DNA of 61,063 bases from IMG/VR virus record IMGVR_UViG_3300027749_000119, positions 1-61,063 of that record. One strand, written 5' to 3'. This document shows, one piece after another, positions 54,220 through 61,063 of the stretch (its first letter is position 1; every line of letters starts with the position of its first letter). Both the position numbers and the translations under genes were made by a program. The DNA is from a virus. The notes under the pieces were generated by a model that was not told where the DNA came from, searched no databases, and was given only the letters and a program-made list of their open reading frames with translations.

Positions 54220-54821
54220 TTTTCTTTCTTTTTAGTTGGAACTAGTTCTTCTGCAAGACGTCTGTATTGTGCTGCTTCTTTTGCAAGTTTATCAGCTAGG
54301 CTTCTGTATTCTTTAGCCTGTTGATCAGGTGTAAGAGAAGCATCAGGAGCAACTGTTTTTTCTACAACTTTGGCAGTTGGTGCAAGCTCGTTAACTGGAG
54401 CAACTGTGGGTTTCTTAGCATCATTGATGCCTTCGCTGATGGCTAAATCGTCAACAGCAACTCCCATTTGTTCTGCAATAATTTGATTAAGTTCGCTTAG
54501 TAGAATTCCTACGCCAGGAGTAGGTGTCATTTCAATTGCATCTGTTGGAGCCTTGATCAGTCGATTGTTTGCGTGTAGCCAAGGCAACATGCGAGAACCA
54601 TCTGGAAATTGTGTACGATCCAATGCATCGGCAAGTTCGTGAGACTCTTGTCCAGTGTTACTTTCAACTAGATTAATGATAGCATCGTGATAGATGTCTG
54701 GCATATTCTCTGTTGGTACAATTAAACAACTATACGCATCGCCTGGCAATGTACGATAAGCCACTAAGCATTTTTTCTTAGTGGACGTAACACGGCCCAC
54801 GTGTTTGAGTTCTTGGGCCAT
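54216..54821 (-). CDS. conserved phage protein, unknown function
   Basis: 201 residues. The N-terminal domain (KHVGRVTSTKKKCLVAYRTL, PGDAYSCLIVPTENMPDIYH, DAIINLVESNTGQ) is a compact alpha/beta unit, followed by a low-complexity linker and a Lys/Ala/Glu-rich helical C-terminus (about 165-200) ending PTKKKEK. I do not recognise a function. It lies in a run of small coupled genes with thyX. Confidence 0.7.
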   Translation of the reverse strand: MAQELKHVGRVTSTKKKCLVAYRTLPGDAYSCLIVPTENMPDIYHDAIINLVESNTGQESHELADALDRTQFPDGSRMLPWLHANNRLIKAPTDAIEMTPTPGVGILLSELNQIIAEQMGVAVDDLAISEGINDAKKPTVAPVNELAPTAKVVEKTVAPDASLTPDQQAKEYRSLADKLAKEAAQYRRLAEELVPTKKKEK

Positions 54822-54822
54822 A

Positions 54823-55095
54823 TTAAGCTCCTGCTACAGCATTAGCTACAGCTTGTGCATTATTTTGACCTGCTGGTGCTGCTGTTTGTTGTGCAGCTTG
54901 CTGTGCAGTAACAGAGTCGAGGAATGTGGTAAGTTTAGTATATGTTTGTCCAACCGCTACCATTTCATTTGGTTTAAATGCACCGCGTGAGCTGGCAATA
55001 TCAATAATTACTTTCATGGCATTCAAGTCGTTGATAGTAAGATCGTTGCTTTGAGCAGCATCTGCTGCAGGTTGTTGATTTTGTGCGTCAGTCAT
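54823..55095 (-). CDS. small conserved protein, unknown function
   Basis: 90 residues. The core LTINDLNAMKVIIDIASSRG then AFKPNEMVAVGQTYTKLTTF is a helical module seen in many T4-like phages; both ends are Gln/Ala-rich and disordered. Function unknown. Strong RBS (AAGGAG) upstream; one base separates its stop from the next start. Confidence 0.72.
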   Translation of the reverse strand: MTDAQNQQPAADAAQSNDLTINDLNAMKVIIDIASSRGAFKPNEMVAVGQTYTKLTTFLDSVTAQQAAQQTAAPAGQNNAQAVANAVAGA

Positions 55096-55130
55096 TGTAA
55101 TCTCCTTAAGGGTAATGGCTATAAATTTAA

Positions 55131-55418
55131 TTATCTCGTTTGTAATAGTGGACAGGCAATTGTGAAAAAACTTAGCTCTTTTTCACTTTCAAAACCAATG
55201 CGTGTTACATATACAATTGTATTGGTATTATCTAAACTAACATCCTGTCCTATATAATATCTATTATTTAAATTCTTACGTATCCAAGAATCTAAAGATT
55301 TGACTAGCGTTGGTGTGTACTTGTCAATAGTTGAATATTTAAAATGAGGACAAGCAAAATCAACCCTACGTAAATTAAAGTAATTTAAAGGGTTGGGTTT
55401 GCCATTTTTAATTGCCAT
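55131..55418 (-). CDS. small conserved protein, unknown function
   Basis: 95 residues: NLRRVDFACPHFKYSTIDKY, LDSWIRKNLNNRYYIGQDV, TIVYVTRIGFESEKELSFF. An alpha/beta protein common next to thyX-type early genes in aquatic T4-like phages. Its ATG shares one base with the stop of the VWA protein (TAATG), implying coupling to that gene. Confidence 0.7.
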   Translation of the reverse strand: MAIKNGKPNPLNYFNLRRVDFACPHFKYSTIDKYTPTLVKSLDSWIRKNLNNRYYIGQDVSLDNTNTIVYVTRIGFESEKELSFFTIACPLLQTR

Positions 55419-56605
55419 TAAGCGTGTTCCCTAACTTCTTCGTAATACGCATATTCTCCAAACGGAGGAACAATAGAGTTATTGCCGTGAATGATGAATA
55501 TTGTATCACAGTAGTTTTCGTCACCCCAGCTACCCCAAGGGTAACCGTCTGTAAACATGATAAACTTTTTAGGCTGGATATCATTTTCTTTCATGTATTC
55601 CCAGTTGGCATCAAACTCAGTGCCACCACCTCCCATTGGCTCGTAGTAATCAAACTCGTCAATTGTGTAGCCGTCGTAACTCGCTTCATTATAAACTTTA
55701 GTGTCAAAACACCACAATTTAATTTTAAAGTCTTTGTACTCTTGCATAATACCTTTGATCTCTGCCAAAAAGTCTTTTGCTTGTTCGTCACCAATTGAAC
55801 CCGACATGTCTATTGCAATACAAATGTCAATGGTATCTTCAAATTGTGTGCCTGGTAGAATAGCACTCATGTGCCAGCCCTTACGATTAGGACGCATAAA
55901 CGAGTAATCGTTCTTAATAGTGCTTTGGATTTGTTGACGCAAAATTTCACGCCAGTTCATCTTAGGCTCTGTTAATTCCTTAATCATGCGTTGTACGCTA
56001 GCGGGAGTATTTCCCGCACCCGCGGCCTGTGCCGCTTGCATTGTTGCTTCACGGATCTCGTCACGGATTTGTTTTAGTTCTTCTTTTGAATAACTAGGCT
56101 TGTTACCATTAGTATCCTTATCGCCCCAATCAATGTGATCATCGAGCAATTGACCAAGCGCATCCAATTCTTGCTCATCCATTTCGTCAAAGATTTTATC
56201 GTAAACTTCTTCTGCACCCATACCATAGTACTTAGGATCGTGGAAGATTTTAATACCTTCAATATTGTGTTCGCCGATGCGGTCACGAACCAATTGTCCG
56301 TTTACACAATAGTCAGCGGCAATATTAAAAATACGTGCATTGCGTCCTTCGCGTCGAGCCATATGGTCAAAAACATTGTGAAGAATTTCGTGTGCAATAA
56401 CAAACTCAACTTGTTTAACACTAAGTGGTTCAAAAAACTTACGATTAAAATAGATGGTGCGACCGTCTGTTGCAGCGGTACCCATCCATTCGGAACCTTC
56501 TTCGATCTTCAACCGAGTTGCCATATTGCCAAAGAAAGGATGGCGAAGTAGTAGACCCACACGGGCTACGATAATTTTGTCAATAATTGGATCTGCGTGT
56601 GACAT
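55418..56605 (-). CDS. VWA-domain protein with N-terminal zinc metallopeptidase-like domain (MoxR partner)
   Basis: Start chosen at ATG 56605 (AGGAG upstream); the frame opens at 56644 without a ribosome-binding site. 395 residues in two parts. The N-terminal part has a gluzincin-type HEILH at residues 72-76 (FVIAHEILHNVFDHMARREG) and then AADYCVNGQL. The C-terminal VWA-like domain starts near 255 and has an intact metal-binding DMSGS at 266-270, followed by a GGGGTEFD loop and FIMFTDGYPWG. This is the predicted metallopeptidase/VWA-like family that pairs with MoxR AAA+ ATPases, whose gene lies 75 bases upstream. The pair may remodel or cleave protein targets; the target is unknown. Confidence 0.88.
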   Translation of the reverse strand: MSHADPIIDKIIVARVGLLLRHPFFGNMATRLKIEEGSEWMGTAATDGRTIYFNRKFFEPLSVKQVEFVIAHEILHNVFDHMARREGRNARIFNIAADYCVNGQLVRDRIGEHNIEGIKIFHDPKYYGMGAEEVYDKIFDEMDEQELDALGQLLDDHIDWGDKDTNGNKPSYSKEELKQIRDEIREATMQAAQAAGAGNTPASVQRMIKELTEPKMNWREILRQQIQSTIKNDYSFMRPNRKGWHMSAILPGTQFEDTIDICIAIDMSGSIGDEQAKDFLAEIKGIMQEYKDFKIKLWCFDTKVYNEASYDGYTIDEFDYYEPMGGGGTEFDANWEYMKENDIQPKKFIMFTDGYPWGSWGDENYCDTIFIIHGNNSIVPPFGEYAYYEEVREHA

Positions 56606-56634
56606 ATATGCTCCTGAATATTTACTATGTATAT

Positions 56635-56663
56635 AGTATAACACCTCCCGGAGGAGGTGTCAA
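56635..56663 (-). promoter_or_regulatory. sigma-70-type promoter with a perfect inverted repeat in its spacer (VWA gene)
   Basis: Minus strand: TTGACA (56663-56658), 17-base spacer, TATACT (56640-56635), 30 bases before the VWA start. The spacer is almost exactly the palindrome ACACCTCC-TCCG-GGAGGTGT (56641-56660), which overlaps the last bases of the -35. It could be an operator, or a weak terminator for the upstream MoxR gene without a U-tract. Confidence 0.7.
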
Positions 56664-56679
56664 ATAGTGCTAAACCAAA

Positions 56680-57771
56680 TTAGTTTTTGTCAGTTGCTGC
56701 CGCAATGTACTTGCCAAACTTAGCATGGAACTTGTCAAAACACTCGATCTCATCTGGATCCAATGGCAATTTGTAAGTAGACAATGCCAACTTAGTACCC
56801 ATGATAACCAATTCTGTTTCAAAATTATCCATAATAAATTGGAAGAAGTTGTTAACTTGTTCATTCCAATTTTTAGCCTTCTTATCGCAAGAATCTTTCA
56901 ATTCGTAGCACAAGGACACAGTCAAGGAATACATAGCTGAAATTTCTTTACTATCCATTTTCTTAACTTTGCCGTTCAAGATATCTGTAGGATTAGGCAT
57001 CTTGCTGGCGTGTTTACGATGTGCCATAAACTTAATAGCAAGACCTTCGCCAACAGAACCTGACACCAAATCAGTCAATGTTTCGTTATCGCAATCGTCG
57101 TCATGCAACAACTCAGAAACGAAAGACCAGCTACGTGGAGTAGCAAACGAGCGTGAACTAGACTTTGGATCAAAGTCGTACAAGTCCTTTTTAGAGAAGC
57201 TCAAGAAACCAACCACGTCCTTGTGGATTTTGTTCTCTGCAGCCCAGTCAAAGTAGTCGTCCCAATTAACTTGCATTTCCAAGTGAACAAAACGATTAGC
57301 CAACGGAGCAGGCATACGGAATGTAACACCTTTATCAGTTTCACGGTTACCTGCAGCAACAATTGAAACGTTATCTGGCAAACTATAAGTACCGACCTTA
57401 CGATTCAAAACCAATTGATAAGCAGCAGCTTGTACACTAGGAGCCGCACTATTCATTTCGTCCAAGAACAAAATAATGTTTTTATGTTTAGCCGCAAACT
57501 CTTTGCTAGGCAATTCACTAGGCGGTGCCCAAACCATAGTGCCTGTATTGCTATCAAAATAAGGAATACCTTTAATGTCAGTAGGTTCCCACAGGCTCAA
57601 ACGCACATCAATAACATGAGCATCAAGCTCAGTACCAAGTTGTTTAATAATGTCGGACTTGCCAATTCCTGGAGGACCCCACAGGAAAATTGGACGCTTG
57701 TTATTAAAGGCCTTGCGCAAGGACTTTTTAGCACCGTTTGGACCAACTGTGCGGCTGGAAATTTCTGCCAT
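56680..57771 (-). CDS. MoxR-family AAA+ ATPase
   Basis: 363 residues. Walker A GPPGIGKS (32-39), Walker B IILFLDEMN (99-107), sensor region VSIVAAGNRETDKG, and the arginine region APLANRFVHLEM. The RSFATPRSW segment fits the MoxR lid domain. MoxR ATPases act as chaperone-like machines together with VWA proteins, here the next gene downstream. The gene has its own host-type promoter and RBS (AGGAAACAAA). Related pairs occur in some aquatic T4-like phages, with unknown purpose. Confidence 0.9.
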   Translation of the reverse strand: MAEISSRTVGPNGAKKSLRKAFNNKRPIFLWGPPGIGKSDIIKQLGTELDAHVIDVRLSLWEPTDIKGIPYFDSNTGTMVWAPPSELPSKEFAAKHKNIILFLDEMNSAAPSVQAAAYQLVLNRKVGTYSLPDNVSIVAAGNRETDKGVTFRMPAPLANRFVHLEMQVNWDDYFDWAAENKIHKDVVGFLSFSKKDLYDFDPKSSSRSFATPRSWSFVSELLHDDDCDNETLTDLVSGSVGEGLAIKFMAHRKHASKMPNPTDILNGKVKKMDSKEISAMYSLTVSLCYELKDSCDKKAKNWNEQVNNFFQFIMDNFETELVIMGTKLALSTYKLPLDPDEIECFDKFHAKFGKYIAAATDKN

Positions 57772-57827
57772 TTTGTTTCCTATCTTAGTTAAAAATTGTT
57801 GTTACGAATAACGTTGTCTATGTATGT

Positions 57828-57856
57828 ATTATAACGCCTATCTGTATTTGCGTCAA
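57828..57856 (-). promoter_or_regulatory. sigma-70-type promoter for the MoxR gene
   Basis: Minus strand: TTGACG (57856-57851), 17-base spacer, TATAAT (57833-57828), followed by a 56-base leader to the ATG at 57771. Near-perfect consensus. Confidence 0.82.
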
Positions 57857-57872
57857 CAATTTTTTTATCTAA

Positions 57873-58274
57873 TTAGTCTGTTTTGGCTAATTCTTTTTCC
57901 CGCTCATTCATCGCTTTGATAAGTCCAAACTTTCTAATGTCGTCACTAAACAACATTAGCTCAAAACTCTTGCGCTCAGAAAATACTGTAATTGACATAT
58001 TGGTAAGATAGTACGGACAATCTACATATCTTTCCAAAAATATAATTGTTTGGGGACTGAGTTCGATTGGTTCAGTAAATGGAATCTCGTACTCTTTCAA
58101 ATCCAATTCTTTTACCAAAAATTCATACCCTTCGTCACTAAGCCGAAATGCAGTTTCTTTTCCTACTCGGGTACTTTGCCACCATTTACGAGAAAATAGT
58201 TTGAGATTAGCATCATCAATACTCTTACCCCATTGTTGTAAAAATATTTTGGTTAATGCATCTCGGGTTATCAT
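57873..58274 (-). CDS. conserved small protein, unknown function
   Basis: 133 residues: ALTKIFLQQWGKSIDDANLK, KWWQSTRVGKETAFRLSDEG, YEFLVKELDLKEYEIPFTEP, FLERYVDCPYYLTNMSITVF. The alternating helical and aromatic pattern suggests a small globular protein, perhaps winged-helix-like. Start overlaps the upstream stop by four bases. Confidence 0.68.
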   Translation of the reverse strand: MITRDALTKIFLQQWGKSIDDANLKLFSRKWWQSTRVGKETAFRLSDEGYEFLVKELDLKEYEIPFTEPIELSPQTIIFLERYVDCPYYLTNMSITVFSERKSFELMLFSDDIRKFGLIKAMNEREKELAKTD

Positions 58275-58555
58275 TTTACAATCGATCCTTCGGTTAGCTT
58301 AACTACTTGAAAATCTTCTGTACCGTAGGTTAAGTTTAACTTCTTGGCTAAATTGATTGCATGCCCAGGGTTACTAAATGATACTTTTTTGTACTTCGGG
58401 CCAGGGTAACTCGTGAGGCTATTAAAACTCTTTAAATTAAAGGGTTTATTTTTATAAAATACAGCCCAAATTGCTTCTGCTTCCAGAACTTGTTCTGCTT
58501 TATAATTTTTCCTGTTTACGTACTCAAGTAGTACTTGCGGCTTCGGTCGACTCAT
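58271..58555 (-). CDS. small conserved protein, unknown function
   Basis: 94 residues, basic: KPQVLLEYVNRKNYKAEQVL, AIWAVFYKNKPFNLKSFNS, KVSFSNPGHAINLAKKLNLT. A helix-turn layout with a Lys/Asn-rich surface; possible nucleic-acid binding, not recognised. The region upstream carries a GATAAATA element 27 bases from the start. Confidence 0.65.
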   Translation of the reverse strand: MSRPKPQVLLEYVNRKNYKAEQVLEAEAIWAVFYKNKPFNLKSFNSLTSYPGPKYKKVSFSNPGHAINLAKKLNLTYGTEDFQVVKLTEGSIVK

Positions 58556-58581
58556 TGCGTATCCTCGAATATATACGCATA

Positions 58582-58589
58582 TATTTATC
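58582..58589 (-). promoter_or_regulatory. possible late promoter GATAAATA before the 94-residue gene
   Basis: Minus-strand GATAAATA 27 bases upstream of the start at 58555. It matches the late element used by virion genes, but its genes look early or middle, so it may be coincidental. Confidence 0.35.
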
Positions 58590-58590
58590 T

Positions 58591-58836
58591 CTATTTGTCC
58601 TTAAAACCGCCACCATCCATACTAACAGTAATAACCTCTGTTTCTGAACTATTTTTTAGCTCTAAAAACAATGCTGTATAGTCTTGTAATAGCTTATCTT
58701 GTATCTCTAACAAGGCAAGATTTAGTAGACGTGCTTGCTGAATAGGCATTTTAATTTCTTTACTTTGCGTTAATTCAGCAGCACGTAATACTTGTGCAAA
58801 CTGTGTAATTGGTGTTAAATTAATCTGATTTGACAT
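58591..58836 (-). CDS. small helical protein, unknown function
   Basis: 81 residues: NQINLTPITQFAQVLRAAEL, IKMPIQQARLLNLALLEIQD, KLLQDYTALFLELKNSSETE. Almost entirely helical, so possibly a small coiled coil or a subunit of a complex. It starts 17 bases inside the upstream gene. No function inferred. Confidence 0.65.
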   Translation of the reverse strand: MSNQINLTPITQFAQVLRAAELTQSKEIKMPIQQARLLNLALLEIQDKLLQDYTALFLELKNSSETEVITVSMDGGGFKDK

Positions 58837-59299
58837 TAGACAATACTTGTTTCATTTCAAATTCAGTTTTAAACGGTCCTTTAAATTCATTACGTTCTAG
58901 TGTAATGACCTTAGGGCAGAATGATTTAACCCATCCTTTGTTAAACTTGATAGTATAGTAGCCTGCGCAATACAAACTCTTGCTGGCATTACTCTTAGTA
59001 AACAGGGGTAATTTACGGCGCACATCATACATGGCGTTGTATGGAGTTACACTGGTAGGGTATCCGTGGCAGTCGTTGGGTTCCGATTGACTGACTTTAA
59101 CCTTTGTACTGGTTAAGAAAAAGTTAGAACCAAATTGTTTTGTGAGGTCTTGTTTTTTATTAAACATTACTTCACCGTTACTATTAGATAGTACGAACTT
59201 ATTATTTTCTTTTTTGTGTAGTGTTGCAACTTTAGAACCGTCTTGTTCTACAATCCAAAACTTACCATCCACAATAGGCTTGGCGTATATTTCTGTCAT
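58820..59299 (-). CDS. conserved protein, unknown function
   Basis: Start chosen at ATG 59299 with AAGGAG nine bases upstream; the frame opens at 59335. 159 residues, beginning MTEIYAKPIVDGKFWIVEQD, with DGSKVATLHKKENNKFVLSN in an early beta-sheet and NDCHGYPTSVTPYNAMYDVR, LYCAGYYTIKFNKGWVKSFC later. The Cys/His/Tyr content is notable, but I see no defined zinc motif. Unknown function. Confidence 0.68.
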   Translation of the reverse strand: MTEIYAKPIVDGKFWIVEQDGSKVATLHKKENNKFVLSNSNGEVMFNKKQDLTKQFGSNFFLTSTKVKVSQSEPNDCHGYPTSVTPYNAMYDVRRKLPLFTKSNASKSLYCAGYYTIKFNKGWVKSFCPKVITLERNEFKGPFKTEFEMKQVLSNVKSD

Positions 59300-59349
59300 A
59301 TTTTTCTCCTTGATATTATTCAGCCCCGTAGGCACTAGAATAATGTGTG

Positions 59350-59357
59350 TATTTATT
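59350..59357 (-). promoter_or_regulatory. possible late promoter AATAAATA before the 159-residue gene
   Basis: Minus-strand AATAAATA 51 bases upstream of the start at 59299, inside the last codons of the upstream gene. It fits the window's ATAAATA core but is farther away than usual. Confidence 0.3.
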
Positions 59358-59862
59358 CATTATTTTGACTATCAAAAGGCCATTTTGGCATAGATTCTTT
59401 AATTTCTGCCATAGTAGGCCGTTTTTCTAATTTTACATTTTCTTCAATGACAGTGCCATCATCTTCGCATAAGCTAACTTGGAATGGTGCATATACAAGA
59501 ACAGATGTATCTTCTTCTTGCCAATCGTGTTCGCCATCAAATAGCCAACCTGCTCCGCCTTCGTAGTAAGCTTCTCGAATGGCTTCTTGTTCTTCTTCGG
59601 TGATATCGTCGCTGTATTCTATTTCAATATTAATGCTATCATCAAACTCACAACCCCACCCAGGCTCAGATTTGGCATAGGCAACCTGGCTATCTTCATA
59701 GGGCAAGTTACAGTCCATATCATCTTCAATAAAGCCTTGACCCCAGCGGAATGTTTTGTCTAGATTAAACCAGCTAATAGACCCGTCCGCATTGTTGCGA
59801 TACATTTCTACATGCCAGACAATGCTTTTCTTTTCAAGCGGAGTTATACGATATACAGCCAT
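59353..59862 (-). CDS. acidic conserved protein, unknown function
   Basis: 169 residues, strongly acidic, with many Trp: SIVWHVEMYRNNADGSISWF, FRWGQGFIEDDMDCNL, DSINIEIEYSDDITEEEQEA, GAGWLFDGEHDWQEED, APFQVSLCEDDGTVIEE. Beta-rich with helical inserts. Acidic surface and size recall DNA-mimic or inhibitor proteins, but that is only a resemblance. RBS CAGGT; 12 bases after the rubredoxin stop. Confidence 0.65.
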   Translation of the reverse strand: MAVYRITPLEKKSIVWHVEMYRNNADGSISWFNLDKTFRWGQGFIEDDMDCNLPYEDSQVAYAKSEPGWGCEFDDSINIEIEYSDDITEEEQEAIREAYYEGGAGWLFDGEHDWQEEDTSVLVYAPFQVSLCEDDGTVIEENVKLEKRPTMAEIKESMPKWPFDSQNNE

Positions 59863-59874
59863 GACATTACCTGA

Positions 59875-60003
59875 TTAAAGTAACTCGTATTCTTCTTTAC
59901 CGCAACCACACTCGGGGCAAAGGAAATCTTCTGGTAGATCATCCCATTTACCTTCTGTTTCTTCATCGTGGACATGACCACAAACTATGCATACGTGTTC
60001 CAT
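59875..60003 (-). CDS. rubredoxin, 42 residues
   Basis: Small electron-transfer protein binding one iron through four cysteines: Cys5-x-x-Cys8 (HVCIVCGHVHD) and Cys29-x-x-Cys32 (DLPEDFLCPECG), with the typical aromatic/Pro spacing between them and an acidic surface. Its ATG at 60003 shares one base with the stop of the rubrerythrin gene (TAATG), so the two are made together. In usual rubrerythrins this domain is fused at the C-terminus; here it is a separate gene that can pass electrons to the diiron protein. Confidence 0.9.
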   Translation of the reverse strand: MEHVCIVCGHVHDEETEGKWDDLPEDFLCPECGCGKEEYELL

Positions 60004-60452
60004 TATAGTGCCTCCAATTTTGCTTGATATGCTTCAGCATGACGCTTTTCAATTTTGCTCAATGCGGCAAAACGTTTTTCTGCTTTTGCTAAAACAGCTG
60101 CAAATTGCTCTGCATGTTCTTTACTTTCGGCAATTTGATCTTGTGCTTCTTGTGCAGCGGCAACATTGCCTTCGCTGATAGCAATAGCTTCAAACTGTGG
60201 GTACATTGTAGTAAACTCGTAAGTTTCACCTTCAATTGCTTTTTCCAAACATTCTTTAGTTGAAGGTTTACCGATGAGCAATTCCAAATGACCCCATGCG
60301 TGTTTGAGTTCTTGATCTGCGGTATGTTCGAAGTGCTTTGCAATTTCTTCATGACCCTCTTCGCGAGCAATCTTTGCAAAGTATCGATATTTGATATGCG
60401 CTTGGCTTTCGCCGGCTAACGCACTGCCTAAATTTGCTAATGTAGCTGACAT
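60003..60452 (-). CDS. rbr: rubrerythrin (diiron domain only), peroxide-reductase-like
   Basis: 149 residues forming the four-helix diiron bundle: Glu15 (AGESQAHIKY), Glu48-x-x-His51 (ADQELKHAWGH), Glu75/Glu79 (IEGETYE) and Glu109 to His113 (IAESKEHAEQF). Rubrerythrins reduce hydrogen peroxide to water. Standard proteins have a C-terminal rubredoxin domain; here the frame stops and rubredoxin is the next coupled gene. RBS AAGGAG. The pair may protect infected cells from oxidative stress. Confidence 0.93.
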   Translation of the reverse strand: MSATLANLGSALAGESQAHIKYRYFAKIAREEGHEEIAKHFEHTADQELKHAWGHLELLIGKPSTKECLEKAIEGETYEFTTMYPQFEAIAISEGNVAAAQEAQDQIAESKEHAEQFAAVLAKAEKRFAALSKIEKRHAEAYQAKLEAL

Positions 60453-60462
60453 TTTTTTCTCC

Positions 60463-60654
60463 TTATTGATCTAATGGCAACGAATTCCACTCTTTAATTA
60501 GAGCGATAACTTCATCTTCTGTATTACACAGAGTTTTTGTAGTAGCCCAGTCTTCTTTTTTATTGCGACCACCAATCTCTACCATCCATCCGTTGTCGTA
60601 ACGATTGATAGAAATATTTTCATTTACTTTTGCTAGTTTAGCTAGTTGTGACAT
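60463..60654 (-). CDS. small protein, unknown function
   Basis: 63 residues: VNENISINRYDNGWMVEIGG, RNKKEDWATTKTLCNTEDEV, ALIKEWNSLPLDQ. A compact beta-hairpin plus helix appearance. Start has AAGGAG and overlaps the RNase H-like gene by 17 bases. Not recognised. Confidence 0.65.
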   Translation of the reverse strand: MSQLAKLAKVNENISINRYDNGWMVEIGGRNKKEDWATTKTLCNTEDEVIALIKEWNSLPLDQ

Positions 60655-61063
60655 TTAGTTCTCCTTGATATTTGGCTTGAAATGGTTCTGCATACTGCTG
60701 AATATTATCAGCAATCTTTTTCATATCCCATGCATTGCAGAATTTTAACATGCGAATTCCTACTTGATCTACAGTTTTGGATACAGCATTTGTTTTAATT
60801 GTTTCTACTATTTTTTCTTTAATGTCTGCAGGTTGTGCTGTTAAATCACATAGCTGTACATTACGCTGATAATCTTCTAGTACTCTGTGTTCGACGCCGT
60901 TATGGTCAACCCATCTCTGAAGCATGAGATTGTTCCACGCATATCCGCGGCTTTTACGATCTTCGAACGCTTCAGTAAGACCAACTTTGTTTTTAGAACC
61001 TTTAGTACGCACACCTGGATACGCCGAGAAGACATTATCACTGGTATCACCACGCATACATTT
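60638..61063 (-). CDS. rnh: RNase H / 5'-3' exonuclease-like protein (partial, N-terminus outside window)
   Basis: 142 codons run in from the right edge without a start (the ATG at 61057 is internal). CMRGDTSDNVFSAYPGVR is the metal-binding GD..DN..G motif of T4 RNase H / FEN-type nucleases (helix-hairpin DNA-binding side), followed by a charged region and a C-terminal helix LKFCNAWDMKKIADNIQQYA. These enzymes remove RNA primers from lagging-strand fragments. The catalytic N-terminal domain lies outside the window, so activity cannot be judged here. Confidence 0.75.
   Translation of the reverse strand, partial: KCMRGDTSDNVFSAYPGVRTKGSKNKVGLTEAFEDRKSRGYAWNNLMLQRWVDHNGVEHRVLEDYQRNVQLCDLTAQPADIKEKIVETIKTNAVSKTVDQVGIRMLKFCNAWDMKKIADNIQQYAEPFQAKYQGELNVTTS

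Noticed and set aside
1-61063. CRISPR array, insertion sequence or integrase
   Set aside because: No regularly spaced repeats, terminal inverted repeats, transposase or integrase motifs were seen; the GIY-YIG nuclease is the only possible mobile gene.

Overview
This window is a section of a T4-like myovirus genome (Caudoviricetes). It is AT-rich and almost fully coding, with genes in tight blocks that overlap by 1-23 bases. The evidence is a nearly complete T4-type morphogenesis set: portal gp20, prohead protease gp21, acidic core protein, a coiled-coil scaffold-like protein, baseplate gp54, gp53, gp5, gp25, gp6 and gp26. The recombination nuclease gp46/gp47 and the late sigma factor gp55 are also present. 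The very long tail proteins, the 2OG-Fe(II) hydroxylase, and the small conserved genes resemble aquatic (marine or freshwater) T4-like phages. No photosynthesis gene is present, so nothing here points to a cyanobacterial host; the host is probably Gram-negative but cannot be named.

Layout. (1) 1-8032, minus strand: head genes in T4 order (tape-measure-like protein, portal, small core gene, acidic core protein, protease, scaffold cut by the window edge). (2) 8094-9142, plus: gp26-like hub/tail-assembly gene, followed in the -1 frame by an extension that appears to be reached by programmed frameshifting. (3) 9139-15385, minus: a probable internal head protein, a 474-nt structured non-coding stretch, then the coupled operon gp55-gp47-gp46-two small genes-GIY-YIG nuclease. 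(4) 15468-48924, plus: tail and baseplate operon, including one 4,977-residue protein, three related fibre proteins, a Calx-beta-like fibre protein and a prolyl-4-hydroxylase-like oxygenase. (5) 49004-53240, plus: two pairs of glycosyltransferase-like genes behind a host-type promoter. (6) 53233-61063, minus: early or middle genes (thyX, many small conserved genes, a VWA/metallopeptidase protein with a MoxR AAA+ ATPase, rubrerythrin plus a separate 42-residue rubredoxin, and an RNase H-like exonuclease cut by the right edge).

Regulation can be read at two levels. Late genes are preceded by an ATAAATA element (T4 late promoter type, the target of the gp55 encoded here). Four sites match host sigma-70 promoters with exact 17-base spacers: before gp55, the glycosyltransferase block, MoxR and the VWA gene. 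The last has a perfect inverted repeat filling its spacer.

The most noteworthy signals are the probable -1 frameshift in the gp26-like gene (heptamer T TTT TTC plus a stem-loop), the structured non-coding block beside the GIY-YIG nuclease, the split rubrerythrin system, the MoxR/VWA pair with its palindromic promoter, and a possible virion-modification module (prolyl hydroxylase coupled to a fibre protein carrying a hexaproline linker, next to glycosyltransferases). All functional calls rest on reading the sequence and recalled family features; no database search was run.
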